64,000 bases of DNA from Anaerorhabdus sp964386325 (GTDB lineage Bacteria; Bacillota_I; Bacilli_A; Erysipelotrichales; Erysipelotrichaceae). Location: positions 62,001 to 126,000 of the forward strand of contig CAYLQY010000004.1 in NCBI GenBank assembly GCA_964386325.1, given 5' to 3'. Position numbers and translations under genes: made by a program. Under the pieces are notes generated by a model. The model ran no database searches and had not been told where the DNA came from. It worked only from the letters and a program-made list of their open reading frames with translations. Numbering within the stretch: the first letter of the stretch is position 1; every line of letters starts with the position of its first letter. Shown piece by piece: positions 9,278 through 17,600 of this stretch.

Positions 9278-10699
9278 ATGATCGGAAGAAAAACAAAGAT
9301 TGTTTGTACAATCGGGCCAGCAAGTGAAACACCAGAAATGGTTGAAAAATTAGCACAATGTGGAATGAATATCGTGCGTTTCAACTTTTCACATGATACT
9401 TATGAAGGACATAAACGTAGATTAGATATGGTACGTGAAGTTTCAGACCGTATTGGAATTAATCTTGCATGTATGTTAGATACAAAAGGACCTGAAATTC
9501 GTTTAGGGGAATTTGAAAACGGTATTGAAAACTATACAAAAGGTGAAATTGTTAAAGTTTGTAAGAAAGAAATTATGGGAACACATGAACGTTTCCATAT
9601 TCAATGTCCTGAATTATTTGATGATGTTAAAGAAGGAAACTATATCTTAATTGATGATGGTAAAATGAAGTTAACTGTTCTTGAAAATAATGGTGAAGAA
9701 TTAACTTGCCGTGTTGAAGTTTCAGGACCTATCAAAACTAAAAAAGGATGTAACGTTCCAGGTGTTAAATTATCAATGCCATTTATTTCAGCTAAAGATG
9801 ATTCAGATATTCGTTTTGGTTGTGAAAATGACTATGACTTTATCGCAGCTTCATTTGTTCGTCGTGCTGAAGATGTTCAATCAATTCGTAAAATCTTAAT
9901 TGAAATGGGTAAACCAACAATTAATATCATCGCTAAAATCGAAAACCAAGAAGGATTTGATAACCTTGAATCAATTCTTGAAGTTGCGGATGGTGTCATG
10001 GTTGCTCGTGGAGATTTAGGTGTTGAAGTTCAAACTCAATTCGTTCCTATCTACCAAAAACAAATTATAAAAATGGCTAACAAAATTGGTAAGCCAGTTA
10101 TTACTGCAACTCATATGTTAGATTCAATGACTGCAAATCCACGTCCAACTCGTGCTGAAGCAAGTGACGTAGCTAACGCGGTTCTTGATGGTAGTGATGC
10201 AGTTATGCTATCTGCTGAAAGTGCTGCTGGTGAATATCCAGTTGAAGCATGTACAATGATGGCTACAATTTCAGAAGCAGTTGAAAAAATCATTCCTTAC
10301 CGTGAACGTTTAGATTTATCTAAAACTTCAAGTAAGAAGACAATTCAAGATGCAATTGGAATTGCCGTATCAGATGCTACTTTAACACTTGAAAATGTAG
10401 GTGCTGTTGTTGCCTTTACACAAGGTGGAACTACAGCTCGTCGTATTTCTAAATTCAGACCATGTGTACCTATACTTGCAGTTACATTTACAAAAAGTAC
10501 ACAAAGAAAACTTCAAAGCTATTGGGGAGTTACTCCAATTCTATCTGATGTTCATAACGAACTTACAAATGATGATGAATTAGCATGTACAATTGCTAAA
10601 GCTTATGGAATTAAACCAGGTCAATTAATTATTATTACTGCTGGTTATCCTACAGGTGAAGGTTCAGCAAATATGATGAAAGTAATAGAAGTAAAATAA
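9278..10699 (+). CDS. pyk: Pyruvate kinase
   Basis: The 473-residue enzyme makes pyruvate and ATP from phosphoenolpyruvate and ADP. It has RKTKIVCTIGPAS at the N-terminus, the catalytic region IIAKIENQEG with the active-site lysine, and the ATHMLDSM motif with MVARGDLGVE. It lacks the extra C-terminal PEP-utiliser-like domain of Bacillus and Geobacillus enzymes, so it is the standard short form. It is probably co-transcribed with pfkA, and a strong hairpin terminator follows. The codon choice is very biased (CGT, GAA, GGT), consistent with high expression. Confidence 0.97.
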   Translation: MIGRKTKIVCTIGPASETPEMVEKLAQCGMNIVRFNFSHDTYEGHKRRLDMVREVSDRIGINLACMLDTKGPEIRLGEFENGIENYTKGEIVKVCKKEIMGTHERFHIQCPELFDDVKEGNYILIDDGKMKLTVLENNGEELTCRVEVSGPIKTKKGCNVPGVKLSMPFISAKDDSDIRFGCENDYDFIAASFVRRAEDVQSIRKILIEMGKPTINIIAKIENQEGFDNLESILEVADGVMVARGDLGVEVQTQFVPIYQKQIIKMANKIGKPVITATHMLDSMTANPRPTRAEASDVANAVLDGSDAVMLSAESAAGEYPVEACTMMATISEAVEKIIPYRERLDLSKTSSKKTIQDAIGIAVSDATLTLENVGAVVAFTQGGTTARRISKFRPCVPILAVTFTKSTQRKLQSYWGVTPILSDVHNELTNDDELACTIAKAYGIKPGQLIIITAGYPTGEGSANMMKVIEVK

Positions 10700-10707
10700 A
10701 GTAATGA

Positions 10708-10737
10708 AAACATCAAGAAATTCTTGATGTTTTTTTG
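10708..10737. terminator. Bidirectional intrinsic terminator between pyk and the convergent gene
   Basis: CATCAAG and CTTGATG form the stem, extended by A-T pairs, with a T run on the plus strand. Read in reverse the hairpin is also followed by a shorter T run, so it can serve the convergent minus-strand operon. Confidence 0.8.
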
Positions 10738-10741
10738 TGTA

Positions 10742-11212
10742 TTACTTTTTAAATTTTGAATTTTCATAGTTATATTCAATGCTAGTACCAGCAACTACAT
10801 CATCTATTTTATTAAGAATAAGCCAATCATCCATATTTGTTTGATGACTGAACTGTAGTGGGGGAACTTCTTCAACATTTTTAAATGCGATAAGACAAAT
10901 ACATTTGCGGTGCCAACGTTCTTTTTGTTTCTCTGTTAGTTGAAGTTGAACCTGATTAGTTTCTAAAATTGCATTGATTTCATCTTCGCTTAATTTAGTA
11001 TAATTTTCTACTTTACTAACAATTGCTTTAGCATATATTTGCTTTGTTCCTTTTTCCATGAAGTAAAGTACTTCGTTTTCAAAGACACGGCTATGTGGAA
11101 TCTTACGACCAGCTGCAGCACGTATAACCATTGTCTTTTTCTTATTTAAAATTAAATCTAATTCTCTTTCACCTTTTTTACCAGTGTTATCACAATATAC
11201 TAAATGTTCCAT
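10742..11212 (-). CDS. Conserved hypothetical protein, possible PUA-like (ASCH/EVE) fold
   Basis: I do not recognise this 156-residue protein firmly. A hydrophilic stretch with IRAAAGRKIPHSRVF, then VLYFMEKG, then AKAIVSKVENY, then a late CICLIAFKNVEEVPPL fits the beta-rich layout of PUA-like ASCH or EVE domains. These bind modified bases or RNA in studied cases. No signal peptide or membrane helix is visible. Its ATG overlaps the stop of the upstream AraC-type regulator by one base, so both are translated from one message. The function is unknown. Confidence 0.55.
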   Translation of the reverse strand: MEHLVYCDNTGKKGERELDLILNKKKTMVIRAAAGRKIPHSRVFENEVLYFMEKGTKQIYAKAIVSKVENYTKLSEDEINAILETNQVQLQLTEKQKERWHRKCICLIAFKNVEEVPPLQFSHQTNMDDWLILNKIDDVVAGTSIEYNYENSKFKK

Positions 11213-12075
11213 TATTCATCTTTTAAGATTGGTATCCAAAGTTGACTATGATAAGAATCGCTAAAGGTATTGCCTTCACCATACCACTCTAATTCAGGGC
11301 AATTAGCGTGTTTGAAGGGATATTGAATAATCCATTCTTCATTTAAATAGCGCCAACCATCTTGGATTGCTTTTGGTATAACACCATAACAATCAAATAC
11401 AGCCCAAGTACATTCAGGAATGATTATTTCTTCAAATGAATCAATATTCAATGAAGTTGAATTAGTCATGATAGCATAAGTTAGGGTATTTTCTTCCTGA
11501 TTGAAATCAAGAGTGAGACCAAATACACCATTAATTTGTCCATCATTTAAATGGTTTAGTTTTGAAAAAGTTCCATCTCTAAAACATTCAATCCAAAATC
11601 CGGGTATCTCTTCAAAATGTTGATTGTTATCACAGGTGATATGTCGTGTTTTACCAAGAAGTCGGAATGAAGGTTTAGCTTGCAAGCTCCAAGAGTATTT
11701 CTCATTTACATTGATTTTCATTTTGGGAAAGACTTCTAAAGGAGTGTTATTTTCTCTAGCCTCAGTAGGTGAAACGCCATGAAATTTACTAAATGCTTTT
11801 GTAAAAGAAGTAGGTGAATCATATCCATATTTGTAGGCTAAATCAATAACTTTAATGGGTGAACTTTTTAGGTCGTAACCAGCAAGCGTTAACTTTCTTG
11901 AACGTACATATTCACTAAAACTTATTTTATTCATGTAAGAGAATACTTTTTGAAAGAAATCAAAAGAGCATTCCGCAATCTTTGCGATTTCGTTAGAATC
12001 TATTTCTTCTTCGGTTCGTTGAAGATGATTTTCTACATAGTCAATTATGAGTGTTAATTTATTATTCCAATCCAT
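11212..12075 (-). CDS. AraC family regulator with GyrI-like effector domain
   Basis: The 287-residue protein has an N-terminal pair of AraC helix-turn-helix motifs (about 1-105; EIAKIAECSFDFFQKVFS and KVIDLAYKYGYDSPTSFTKAF). A C-terminal GyrI-like/SRPBCC small-molecule binding domain follows, ending in CPELEWYGEGN, where Glu and Trp line the ligand pocket in relatives such as Rob and BmrR. The start is the ATG behind AAAGGA, five codons inside the longest frame. It probably senses a hydrophobic or cationic compound and controls itself and the coupled downstream gene. The ligand is unknown. Confidence 0.88.
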   Translation of the reverse strand: MDWNNKLTLIIDYVENHLQRTEEEIDSNEIAKIAECSFDFFQKVFSYMNKISFSEYVRSRKLTLAGYDLKSSPIKVIDLAYKYGYDSPTSFTKAFSKFHGVSPTEARENNTPLEVFPKMKINVNEKYSWSLQAKPSFRLLGKTRHITCDNNQHFEEIPGFWIECFRDGTFSKLNHLNDGQINGVFGLTLDFNQEENTLTYAIMTNSTSLNIDSFEEIIIPECTWAVFDCYGVIPKAIQDGWRYLNEEWIIQYPFKHANCPELEWYGEGNTFSDSYHSQLWIPILKDE

Positions 12076-12153
12076 ATATTTTCCTTTCATGTGTTTATTT
12101 TAACATTGCATTCTTGTTGCTTCATCTCATTTTTGGTACTGCTTGGATAAGTC

Positions 12154-12180
12154 AAAAAGAAACTAGTTTTCACTAGCTTC
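12154..12180 (-). terminator. Intrinsic terminator overlapping the RNase J stop codon
   Basis: On the minus strand GAAGCTAG pairs with CTAGTTTC around a TGAAAA loop and is followed by five T residues. The stem includes the last codons of the RNase J gene. Confidence 0.7.
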
Positions 12181-13986
12181 TTTTGCTTTTGGAGTTTTAT
12201 TTTTTCTTGAAGCGGCTTGCATTGCTTGCATCGCTGCTTTTTGATTAAGTATAACTGGAATTACAATTGGATTACGATTTGTTTTCTTGTATAAAAATGG
12301 TTCTAATGATCCACGAATACAATTCTTTAGTTCTCCAAATGTTGTACGTTGTTCCATTCGCTTTTTGAGGGAATCGTATACAACTAATTCAGCTTCCTTC
12401 AATAGTGTTTGACTTTCTTTAATAAATACAAATCCACGGCTGACTATATTTGGTCGGCATAAGATTTTATTATAGCGAGAATCAATTGTGACGATAACTG
12501 CAACTAATCCATTATCTGCAAGCAATTGTCTATCTTTAATTACTGAAGTAGATAAACCAGAAATATCATTACCATCAACGTAGATATCATCTGTTTGAAT
12601 ACGTTCATCACTTTGGAAACATTCGCCATTACGCAGGATGACACGGTCACCATTACTACAAATGAAACAGTTTTCTCTAGGCACACCTGTTTCAACAGCA
12701 GTATCTGTATGTTGAACTAACATCTTATATTCACCATGAATAGGCATGAAGTATTTTGGTTTAATCAATTGAAGCATTAATTTTTGTTCTTCTTGTGAAG
12801 CGTGACCAGTTGTATGTAGTGAAGTTAGTGGTGAGTTCACAAGAACATTCGCTCCAACTCTAGTCAACTGATTAACGACAGCACCAACACTTGTTGTGTT
12901 TCCTGGAATAGGGCTACTTGAGAAGATAACTGTATCCCCAGGAATAATCTTAATGAAACGATGCGTTCCATTGGCTATTCTACTTAAGGCAGCTAATGGT
13001 TCTCCTTGAGAACCTGTACATACGATACATATTTTATTAGCGGGTAGTGTGTTTAGTTCATGTGGTTGAATAAAGTGGCTCTTATCAATTTTGATTGTGC
13101 CTAGTTTTTGACCGATTTCAACGACGTTTTCCATTGAACGACCAAATACCGCAACTTTTCTTCCACACGCTACTGCAGCCTCTAGAATTTGTCCTACACG
13201 CAATACGTTACTTGCGAATGTAGATACTAGTAAACGACCTGGTGTTTTACGCGTTTGTTCAAGAATTGCTTGCGCTACTTTTTTCTCAGAGATGGAGAAT
13301 CCAGATACTCCAGAGTTTGTAGAATCACTTAATAAGATAGTAACGCCAATTTGTCCGATGTAAGCCATCTTTTGGTAATCTGAATTAGAACCAATTGGTG
13401 TTAAATCGAATTTAAAATCACCTGTATGAACAATACGACCATTCGGTGTATTGACTAACACCCCAAGTGAATCTGGAATACTATGTACAGTATTAAAGAA
13501 TCCAACCGAGAAATTCTTCGTAGAAATGCGTGTTTCATCATTAATTTCTACAATCTTACAAGCTTTTGTAAGTTTTCTTTCTTCTAGTTTTTTATTGATT
13601 AATGCAGCCGCAAATTTAGGTGCATAGATTTTATCAAAACGTAATGTTTGAAGTAAGAAGGGTATTCCTCCAATATGATCTTCATGACCATGTGTTATAA
13701 TTAATGCCTTAATTTTTGCTTGATTTTTAACAATGTAACTATAATCTGGTATAACGTAATCAACACCTAATAAATTTTCCTCAGGGAATCGTATTCCTGA
13801 ATCAATAATAATAATTTCATTATCGTGTTCAACACAATACATGTTTTTACCAACTTCACCTAAACCACCTAAGGCATAGATAGCTGTATCAGTTGATGGA
13901 TTATATATTTTATTTTCTACTTTTTGTTCGTCTAATACTAGTTTTTGTTTTCGTGTTTTAGACGATTTTGAATTTGTTTCTTTCAT
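12163..13986 (-). CDS. rnjA: Ribonuclease J
   Basis: The 607-residue metallo-beta-lactamase/beta-CASP nuclease performs 5'-3' exonucleolytic and endonucleolytic RNA decay in Firmicutes. After a lysine-rich N-terminal extension of about 30 residues come the core GGLGEVGKNMY and the zinc-binding HGHEDHIGG. VHTGDFKFD, the beta-CASP domain and the late HTTGHAS and PIHGEYKML motifs follow. The C-terminus ends in a basic tail. Length and motifs fit RNase J1 better than J2, but a second paralogue outside the window cannot be excluded. It lies 14 bases downstream of def on the same strand. Confidence 0.93.
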   Translation of the reverse strand: MKETNSKSSKTRKQKLVLDEQKVENKIYNPSTDTAIYALGGLGEVGKNMYCVEHDNEIIIIDSGIRFPEENLLGVDYVIPDYSYIVKNQAKIKALIITHGHEDHIGGIPFLLQTLRFDKIYAPKFAAALINKKLEERKLTKACKIVEINDETRISTKNFSVGFFNTVHSIPDSLGVLVNTPNGRIVHTGDFKFDLTPIGSNSDYQKMAYIGQIGVTILLSDSTNSGVSGFSISEKKVAQAILEQTRKTPGRLLVSTFASNVLRVGQILEAAVACGRKVAVFGRSMENVVEIGQKLGTIKIDKSHFIQPHELNTLPANKICIVCTGSQGEPLAALSRIANGTHRFIKIIPGDTVIFSSSPIPGNTTSVGAVVNQLTRVGANVLVNSPLTSLHTTGHASQEEQKLMLQLIKPKYFMPIHGEYKMLVQHTDTAVETGVPRENCFICSNGDRVILRNGECFQSDERIQTDDIYVDGNDISGLSTSVIKDRQLLADNGLVAVIVTIDSRYNKILCRPNIVSRGFVFIKESQTLLKEAELVVYDSLKKRMEQRTTFGELKNCIRGSLEPFLYKKTNRNPIVIPVILNQKAAMQAMQAASRKNKTPKAKEASEN

Positions 13987-14000
13987 TTTATCCTCATTTC

Positions 14001-14567
14001 TTAAATTACTTGTGCACCAGGAATTGGTTCAAAAGGGTTTTCTTTGTTTATCGTATCGTAAAATAGAACACCAGAGAAGTGATCAATTTCATGTTGTAAA
14101 ACAATAGCTAGATAACCATGGGCACGTATTGTAATCGTTTTATTTTGTAACATATCGAAAGCTTCAACCTTAACTCTTGCGTGACGAGGCACAAATCCTT
14201 CATGAACACTTTCAACGGATAAGCAGCCTTCACCACCTTCTAGGTAAGCTTTTTGGACAGAGTAAGAGATTATCTTAGGATTTACTAATGCATATTCATA
14301 ATGCACTTCATTTCCATTTTTATCAATATCTGTGCACACAATTGCGGTTAATTGTTTGGGTACACCAACTTGAATAGCAGAAATACCTACAGCAGGGCGT
14401 AAATTCTTTGCTTCTGCAATCTCAGGAATAGTAGATTCTTTAACATATCTTAACATATCTTCCATAAGTTCTCTATCTTCTTGCTTCAAAGGTAGAGAAA
14501 CTACAAAAGATTTATCTCTAATTTTAGGGTCATTGTCTTTGATGATTGTATTATTATTTATTTCCAT
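14001..14567 (-). CDS. def: Peptide deformylase
   Basis: The 188-residue metalloenzyme removes the N-formyl group from nascent proteins. The metal ligands are present: Cys in EGCLSV and the two His of HEIDH at 159 and 163. The insertion-bearing length is that of the type 2 (Gram-positive) class. Motif 1 is unusual, GISAIQVG in place of the common GLAAPQ form, although the catalytic Gln is kept. It is the first gene of a two-gene minus-strand unit with rnjA. Confidence 0.93.
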   Translation of the reverse strand: MEINNNTIIKDNDPKIRDKSFVVSLPLKQEDRELMEDMLRYVKESTIPEIAEAKNLRPAVGISAIQVGVPKQLTAIVCTDIDKNGNEVHYEYALVNPKIISYSVQKAYLEGGEGCLSVESVHEGFVPRHARVKVEAFDMLQNKTITIRAHGYLAIVLQHEIDHFSGVLFYDTINKENPFEPIPGAQVI

Positions 14568-14670
14568 ATTAAAACCTCATATTCTATTTTACCAAATTTT
14601 TGAGATTTTTAAAGATAAATGTTCTAAAAGTAGACTATTTTTATGATAAAATATTTTGAGAGGTGAAATC

Positions 14671-15864
14671 GTGGAAAAGAAAAAGAAATCTGGCGCATTA
14701 AGAATGCCATACCTATATGATCGATATATTCACTTTTCAACTCTTATCCTTGTATTATTTGGACTAGTTATGATTACTAGTGCTTCTATGGGATTAGCGG
14801 CAGGGAATACAATGTATTTGGTGAATGTTGTCGCAAAGCAAATCGTATTTACAGTTGTTGGATATATTGCAATGTTAATTGTAGCGAAGATATTTACGTT
14901 TCAACGTTTAAGAGATAACATATCATTAATTGTAATTGCGACATTTATTTTCTTAATTATTACACTAGCATTCTCTTCAGTAGGGGGAGCTAAGGCATGG
15001 ATTCGTATTCCTATGCCAGGTGGAGAAGTAACAATTCAACCTTCGGAATTTGCGAAGATATCAATTATGTTAGTTGTGGCAGCATATCTATGTGACTTAA
15101 AGAGTAAAAAACCGACCAATTGGGAGTTAATTAAGACACCAGTTATTATTGTAGGAATGTTTGTCTTGATTGTCGCAATACTTCAATCAGACTTTGGATC
15201 TGCAGCAATTATGGCAATGATTGCCTGTGTTGTTTTTCTAATACCTCAGCATCCACAACTGGTAAGAGCCCAGAAATTAATTTTCTGGATGATTATTTTG
15301 GCGGTTGTTGGCGTTTTCTTTTTATTGAGTCCAATAGGAGCAGAATTTATTCAACATTTGCCACTCCAAGAATACCAAAAATCTCGTATTACTTCGGCGA
15401 TAAACCCATTCTCAGATAAGTATGGAACAGGATATCAATTGGTTAATGGACTTGTATCGTTTGCTTCAGGGGGATTCTTTGGCGTAGGTTTTGGAAACTC
15501 TGTTCGTAAATATACAAATTTCCCAGCTGCCAATACTGATTTTATTTTAGCGATTGTTGTAGAAGAGTTAGGATTTTTAGGATTCTTAGTTATCTTTATC
15601 TTTTACGGGATTATTATTTATCGTTTATTCAAATATGCGTTCAAAATGAAGAGTGAAAAAGGAAGAGTTATTTTAATAGGAACAGCCATGTATCTCTTAT
15701 TTCACTTTGTATTGAATGTAGGTGGAGTTACAGGTTTAATACCACTAACAGGGGTGCCTTTGTTGATGATTTCTTATGGGGGATCAAGTACAATGGCTAT
15801 CATGGTTGCGATTGGTGTTTCACAAGCTGTAATTTCAGGATTTAGGACGGGTGCAATCGAATGA
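14671..15864 (+). CDS. FtsW/RodA/SpoVE family peptidoglycan glycosyltransferase (SEDS)
   Basis: The 397-residue polytopic protein polymerises lipid II with a partner class B PBP. About ten hydrophobic segments are visible. Conserved SEDS blocks include GGAKAWI, QPSEFAKI, QSDFGSA, the long extracellular loop ending YQLVNGLVSFASGG, and NVGGVTGLIPLTGVPLLMISYGGS shortened here to its GLIPLTGVPLPL-like core. The GTG start follows AGAGGTG; a TTG upstream has no such site. FtsW (division) and RodA (elongation) cannot be separated by eye, though the SYGGSS ending favours FtsW. It overlaps rsmD by four bases. Confidence 0.9.
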   Translation: MEKKKKSGALRMPYLYDRYIHFSTLILVLFGLVMITSASMGLAAGNTMYLVNVVAKQIVFTVVGYIAMLIVAKIFTFQRLRDNISLIVIATFIFLIITLAFSSVGGAKAWIRIPMPGGEVTIQPSEFAKISIMLVVAAYLCDLKSKKPTNWELIKTPVIIVGMFVLIVAILQSDFGSAAIMAMIACVVFLIPQHPQLVRAQKLIFWMIILAVVGVFFLLSPIGAEFIQHLPLQEYQKSRITSAINPFSDKYGTGYQLVNGLVSFASGGFFGVGFGNSVRKYTNFPAANTDFILAIVVEELGFLGFLVIFIFYGIIIYRLFKYAFKMKSEKGRVILIGTAMYLLFHFVLNVGGVTGLIPLTGVPLLMISYGGSSTMAIMVAIGVSQAVISGFRTGAIE

Positions 15865-16424
15865 GAATTGTGGCAGGAAAACATCGTTCAAGAATTTTAA
15901 AAACCTTACCTGGAGAAAATACTCGACCAACATTAGACAAAGTAAGAGAAGGGGTGTTCTCCTCTATCGGACCTTACTTCGATGGTGGTTGTGTTTTAGA
16001 TCTTTTTTCGGGTTCTGGAGCAATCGGTCTTGAATGTATATCACGCGGTATGGATTTTGGAATATTTGTGGATAATAGCCATGATGCAATCAAGATTATT
16101 CAAGAAAATAGTAAGATGTTAAAAGAAGAGGAAAGAACACAGTGTTGGAAAATGGATTATAAACGAGCGCTTCAGCAATGTGTTTCTCAAAATAAAAAAT
16201 TTGATTTAATCTATTTAGATCCTCCATATTCAAAGATATCTGTATCAGAGATTCTTACGTTTATAGATGAGAATAAATTGTTAAATAAGAATGGGATTGT
16301 TATTTCGGAAACATTAAAAGATGAAGATGTTGCGTATGAATATCAATCATTTACTAAGAAAAAAGAACTAAACTATGGTATTACAAAGATAAATATCTTT
16401 AAAGAAAAAGAGGAGTTAGTATGA
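15861..16424 (+). CDS. rsmD: 16S rRNA (guanine966-N2)-methyltransferase
   Basis: The 187-residue SAM-dependent enzyme begins with the family hallmark MRIVAGKHRSR and then TRPTLDKVREGVF. The SAM-binding motif is LDLFSGSGAIGLE and the catalytic motif is LDPPYSK, matching the DPPY signature of N2/N6 methyltransferases. It overlaps the SEDS gene and coaD by four bases each, so translation is coupled. The rsmD-coaD pair is a very common neighbourhood. Confidence 0.95.
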   Translation: MRIVAGKHRSRILKTLPGENTRPTLDKVREGVFSSIGPYFDGGCVLDLFSGSGAIGLECISRGMDFGIFVDNSHDAIKIIQENSKMLKEEERTQCWKMDYKRALQQCVSQNKKFDLIYLDPPYSKISVSEILTFIDENKLLNKNGIVISETLKDEDVAYEYQSFTKKKELNYGITKINIFKEKEELV

Positions 16425-16900
16425 GTATTGCATGTTATCCAGGAAGTTTTGACCCAATTACCAATGGTCATTTAGATATTATTCGTCGTGCAAGTAAAAT
16501 GTTTGATGAAGTATATGTAACAATTATGGTTAATCCAAAGAAAAAAGTTACGTTTTCACAAGAAGAACGTAAAGAGATGATAGAGAAATGTGTAGCTAAT
16601 TTAAAAAATGTAAAAGTTGTAATTGGTCAAGGGTTAACGGTCGATTTCGCAAGGCAGTTGGGAGCAGTTTCACTAATAAGAGGAATAAGAGCGGTTGCTG
16701 ACTATGAATATGAACTTCAACAAGCGACAGCTAATATGATGTTGAATGATGAAATTGAATCTATTTTCTTTGTTGCAAGACCAGAGTATTCTTTCTTAAG
16801 TAGTTCAGTTGCTAAAGAAATTGCAATAAATGGTGGCGATATAAGTAAATTTATTCCAAGTGAAATCAATGATTTTGTTTTACAAGAACTACGTAAATAA
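16421..16900 (+). CDS. coaD: Phosphopantetheine adenylyltransferase
   Basis: The 159-residue nucleotidyltransferase makes dephospho-CoA from 4'-phosphopantetheine and ATP. YPGSFDPITNGHLD carries the TxGH catalytic motif. The second family motif is SLIRGIRAVADYEYE, and the C-terminal SSSVAKEIA contains the conserved Ser-Ser pair. The length is normal. A strong terminator follows, ending the SEDS-rsmD-coaD unit. Confidence 0.97.
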   Translation: MSIACYPGSFDPITNGHLDIIRRASKMFDEVYVTIMVNPKKKVTFSQEERKEMIEKCVANLKNVKVVIGQGLTVDFARQLGAVSLIRGIRAVADYEYELQQATANMMLNDEIESIFFVARPEYSFLSSSVAKEIAINGGDISKFIPSEINDFVLQELRK

Positions 16901-16912
16901 GGTGAAAAGGTG

Positions 16913-16953
16913 AAATCCTGTTGTTTGTAAGTCAAATAATAGGATTTTTTTGT
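16913..16953 (+). terminator. Strong intrinsic terminator after coaD
   Basis: A 15-bp stem (AAATCCTGTTGTTTG with CAAATAATAGGATTT, two G-T wobbles) closes a TAAGT loop and is followed by a T run. It separates the housekeeping unit from the TetR operon. Confidence 0.88.
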
Positions 16954-16980
16954 TGCGAAAGTACAAGAAAGTTATATAAT
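16953..16980 (+). promoter_or_regulatory. Promoter of the TetR operon
   Basis: TTGCGA (4/6) and a perfect TATAAT are separated by 16 bases. The -10 box runs into the palindrome listed next, so a bound repressor would block it. Confidence 0.7.
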
Positions 16981-16996
16981 ATAACATATGTTATAT
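16979..16996. promoter_or_regulatory. Palindromic operator, probable TetR binding site
   Basis: ATATAACATATGTTATAT is an 18-bp perfect palindrome starting at the end of the -10 box and lying about 30 bases before the TetR start codon. The flanks add partial copies (TTGTTATATTATAA). Size, symmetry and position fit an autoregulatory TetR operator. Confidence 0.65.
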
Positions 16997-17027
16997 AACG
17001 ATTGTTATATTATAAAAAGGAGACTGT

Positions 17028-17600
17028 ATGCCAAAATTAAAGAGGATTAGTCGTGAGAGAATAATGGAAGGTGCTTTGAGTATTATACAATCCAAAGGTC
17101 TTGCAGGTTTAAATGCTCGAAGTCTAGCAGGAGAACTGAATTGTTCAACACAACCTATTTATTCAGAATATAAGAATATGGATGAGTTGAAAGGCGAATT
17201 AAAAAAGGAAGCAGAAATTACGTATAAGAAATGTGTAAACTATTATCTCAATGAAACAAGCTATCCTTCTTATTTGAGTGTAGGTATGGGATATGTTAAG
17301 TTTGCGAAAGAACATAAAGGGTTATTTCAATATCTTTATATGCAACCACAAGAAAATAAAGGTCAATTATTTGAAGATATAAATGAAAAAGAGATTCAAA
17401 CTATTTTAGTTGAACAATACAAATTATCGCTACATGACGCAAAAAATTATCATACTGAAATGGCAATTTATACATACGGACTTGCGTGTGCATTAAATGT
17501 TGATCATATTCAAATAAGTGAAGAAGAGATTGCGGAACATTTAAAAATTCAATTTAAAGCATTAATGCTAATTTATAGAAATGAAGAGGAAATAAAATGA
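17028..17600 (+). CDS. TetR/AcrR family transcriptional regulator
   Basis: The 190-residue protein has an N-terminal TetR helix-turn-helix (RERIMEGALSIIQSKGLAGL then SLAGELNCSTQPIYSEYKNM) and a helical C-terminal ligand domain resembling the WHG-type group. It sits first in a tightly packed operon; its stop overlaps the start of the oxidoreductase by four bases. A palindrome over its own -10 box implies autorepression. The ligand is probably the substrate or product of the downstream enzymes, which is an inference. Confidence 0.9.
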   Translation: MPKLKRISRERIMEGALSIIQSKGLAGLNARSLAGELNCSTQPIYSEYKNMDELKGELKKEAEITYKKCVNYYLNETSYPSYLSVGMGYVKFAKEHKGLFQYLYMQPQENKGQLFEDINEKEIQTILVEQYKLSLHDAKNYHTEMAIYTYGLACALNVDHIQISEEEIAEHLKIQFKALMLIYRNEEEIK

